The notes below the pieces were generated by a model, which saw only the letters and a list, made by a program, of their open reading frames with translations, did not search any database and was not told the origin of the DNA. A program made the position numbers and the translations under genes. Positions 42,969 through 43,267 of a stretch of DNA of 43,267 nt are shown here, piece by piece. Source of the stretch: Acinetobacter towneri (GTDB taxonomy: Bacteria > Pseudomonadota > Gammaproteobacteria > Pseudomonadales > Moraxellaceae); the NCBI RefSeq assembly GCF_001758345.1, contig NZ_MKQS01000019.1, forward strand, positions 1 through 43,267. The letters are read 5' to 3'. Each line of letters starts with the position of its first letter. Within the stretch, counting starts at the first letter, position 1.

Positions 42969-43267
42969 AGAGTCTGTAAATAATTTTGTGTAATTGCTTT
43001 TCATAAATTTAAAGGCGATTGCTTAAGCGGTCACCGAATTCAATAATAAAGCGGCTCATGGCTAAACGCCAGTCGCGAATAGGCATATTCCACTTTTTAG
43101 ACGCTGCATCAATTGCCAGGTAAATCACTTTACGTACAGAATCATCCGTTGGAAAGACTTTACGCTTTTTGATCGCCTGACGTATTACGCTGTTTAATGA
43201 TTCGATCGCATTGGTGGTATAGATGGCTTTGCGTATCTCGGCTGGATAAGCAAAGAAGGTATTTAGA
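42969..43267 (-). mobile_element. IS256-family insertion sequence, truncated by the window edge
   Basis: The transposase C-terminal end is followed by about 40 bp leading to AGAGTCTGTAAATAATTTTG at 42969, which resembles IS256-family terminal repeats starting G-x-x-T-C-T-G-T. The rest lies beyond the window. Confidence 0.7.
43009..43267 (-). CDS. IS256-family (mutator-type) transposase, C-terminal part
   Basis: The last 85 codons of a transposase; the N-terminal part is outside the window. It reads FFAYPAEIRKAIYTTNAIES, LNSVIRQAIKKRKVFPTDDS, then a helical tail with KKWNMPIRDWRLAMSRF and a stop at 43009. The P-x-x-I-R-(K/R)-x-I-Y-T-T-N-A-I-E-S-x-N motif contains the catalytic glutamate of the DDE domain in the IS256 family and is intact. 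The W-x-x-P-x-x-x-W end is also typical. Whether the whole gene is functional cannot be told. Confidence 0.9.
   Translation of the reverse strand, partial: LNTFFAYPAEIRKAIYTTNAIESLNSVIRQAIKKRKVFPTDDSVRKVIYLAIDAASKKWNMPIRDWRLAMSRFIIEFGDRLSNRL

Overview
The window is a stretch of bacterial chromosome that I assign to Acinetobacter, probably a non-baumannii species. The grounds are an AT-rich base composition (about 40% GC by eye), a ManB at a capsule-locus-like edge, close matches to familiar gammaproteobacterial families (DedA, GuaA, ArgS, UvrA, Ssb, AhpC, ActP), and Acinetobacter-style IS66, IS256 and IS605 elements. Most of it is conserved housekeeping sequence, and I see no phage, CRISPR array or large defence island. 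Both ends lie inside insertion sequences: a truncated IS66-family tnpA at the left and a truncated IS256-family transposase at the right. This is what a short-read contig broken at repeats looks like.

Layout. (1) 1-1930: the IS66 end abuts the stop codon of manB, followed by tRNA-Gly(GCC). (2) 2162-5900: bolA, a SirB-family membrane protein, an orphan ParA ATPase, a glycine-rich lipoprotein, a LysE-type exporter and dedA. (3) 6149-9300: guaA, a cluster of palindromes starting at its stop codon, and a membrane diguanylate cyclase. (4) 9538-12776: a pirin, an IS605-family element carrying only tnpB inserted at the pirin stop codon, about 430 bp of decayed DNA, and a glutathione S-transferase. 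(5) 12881-18759: ftsN-like SPOR gene and argS, a DUF2798 protein, NAD-malic enzyme maeA and an unknown protein. (6) 19295-25015: an acetate-switch-type locus, with a CrbS/MxtR-like SLC5-PAS-kinase-receiver protein divergent from yjcH-actP. (7) 25220-29733: an ion-channel-like protein with a degenerate selectivity filter, a porin, a 1.1-kb intergenic region with a candidate small RNA, and a second diguanylate cyclase. (8) 29856-37077: uvrA, tenA, a TerC/DUF475 membrane protein, a YajR-like MFS transporter and ssb. This is the uvrA-MFS-ssb arrangement known from Pseudomonas with two genes inserted. (9) 37310-41551: ahpC, a second pirin, and an FAD oxidoreductase plus methyltransferase pair. (10) 41548-43267: a broken gene remnant, tRNA-Thr(TGT), a small unknown gene and the IS256 end.

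Functional links. The kinase, YjcH and ActP form an acetate sensing and uptake module, and MaeA contributes to growth on organic acids. UvrA and Ssb serve DNA repair, and AhpC serves peroxide defence. The two GGDEF proteins raise cyclic-di-GMP, and no EAL or HD-GYP protein is present here. The items most worth a second look are the tnpB with an unusual RuvC-II site, the filter-altered channel, the stand-alone promoter-terminator unit near 27.5 kb, and the palindrome clusters after guaA and between argS and ftsN.
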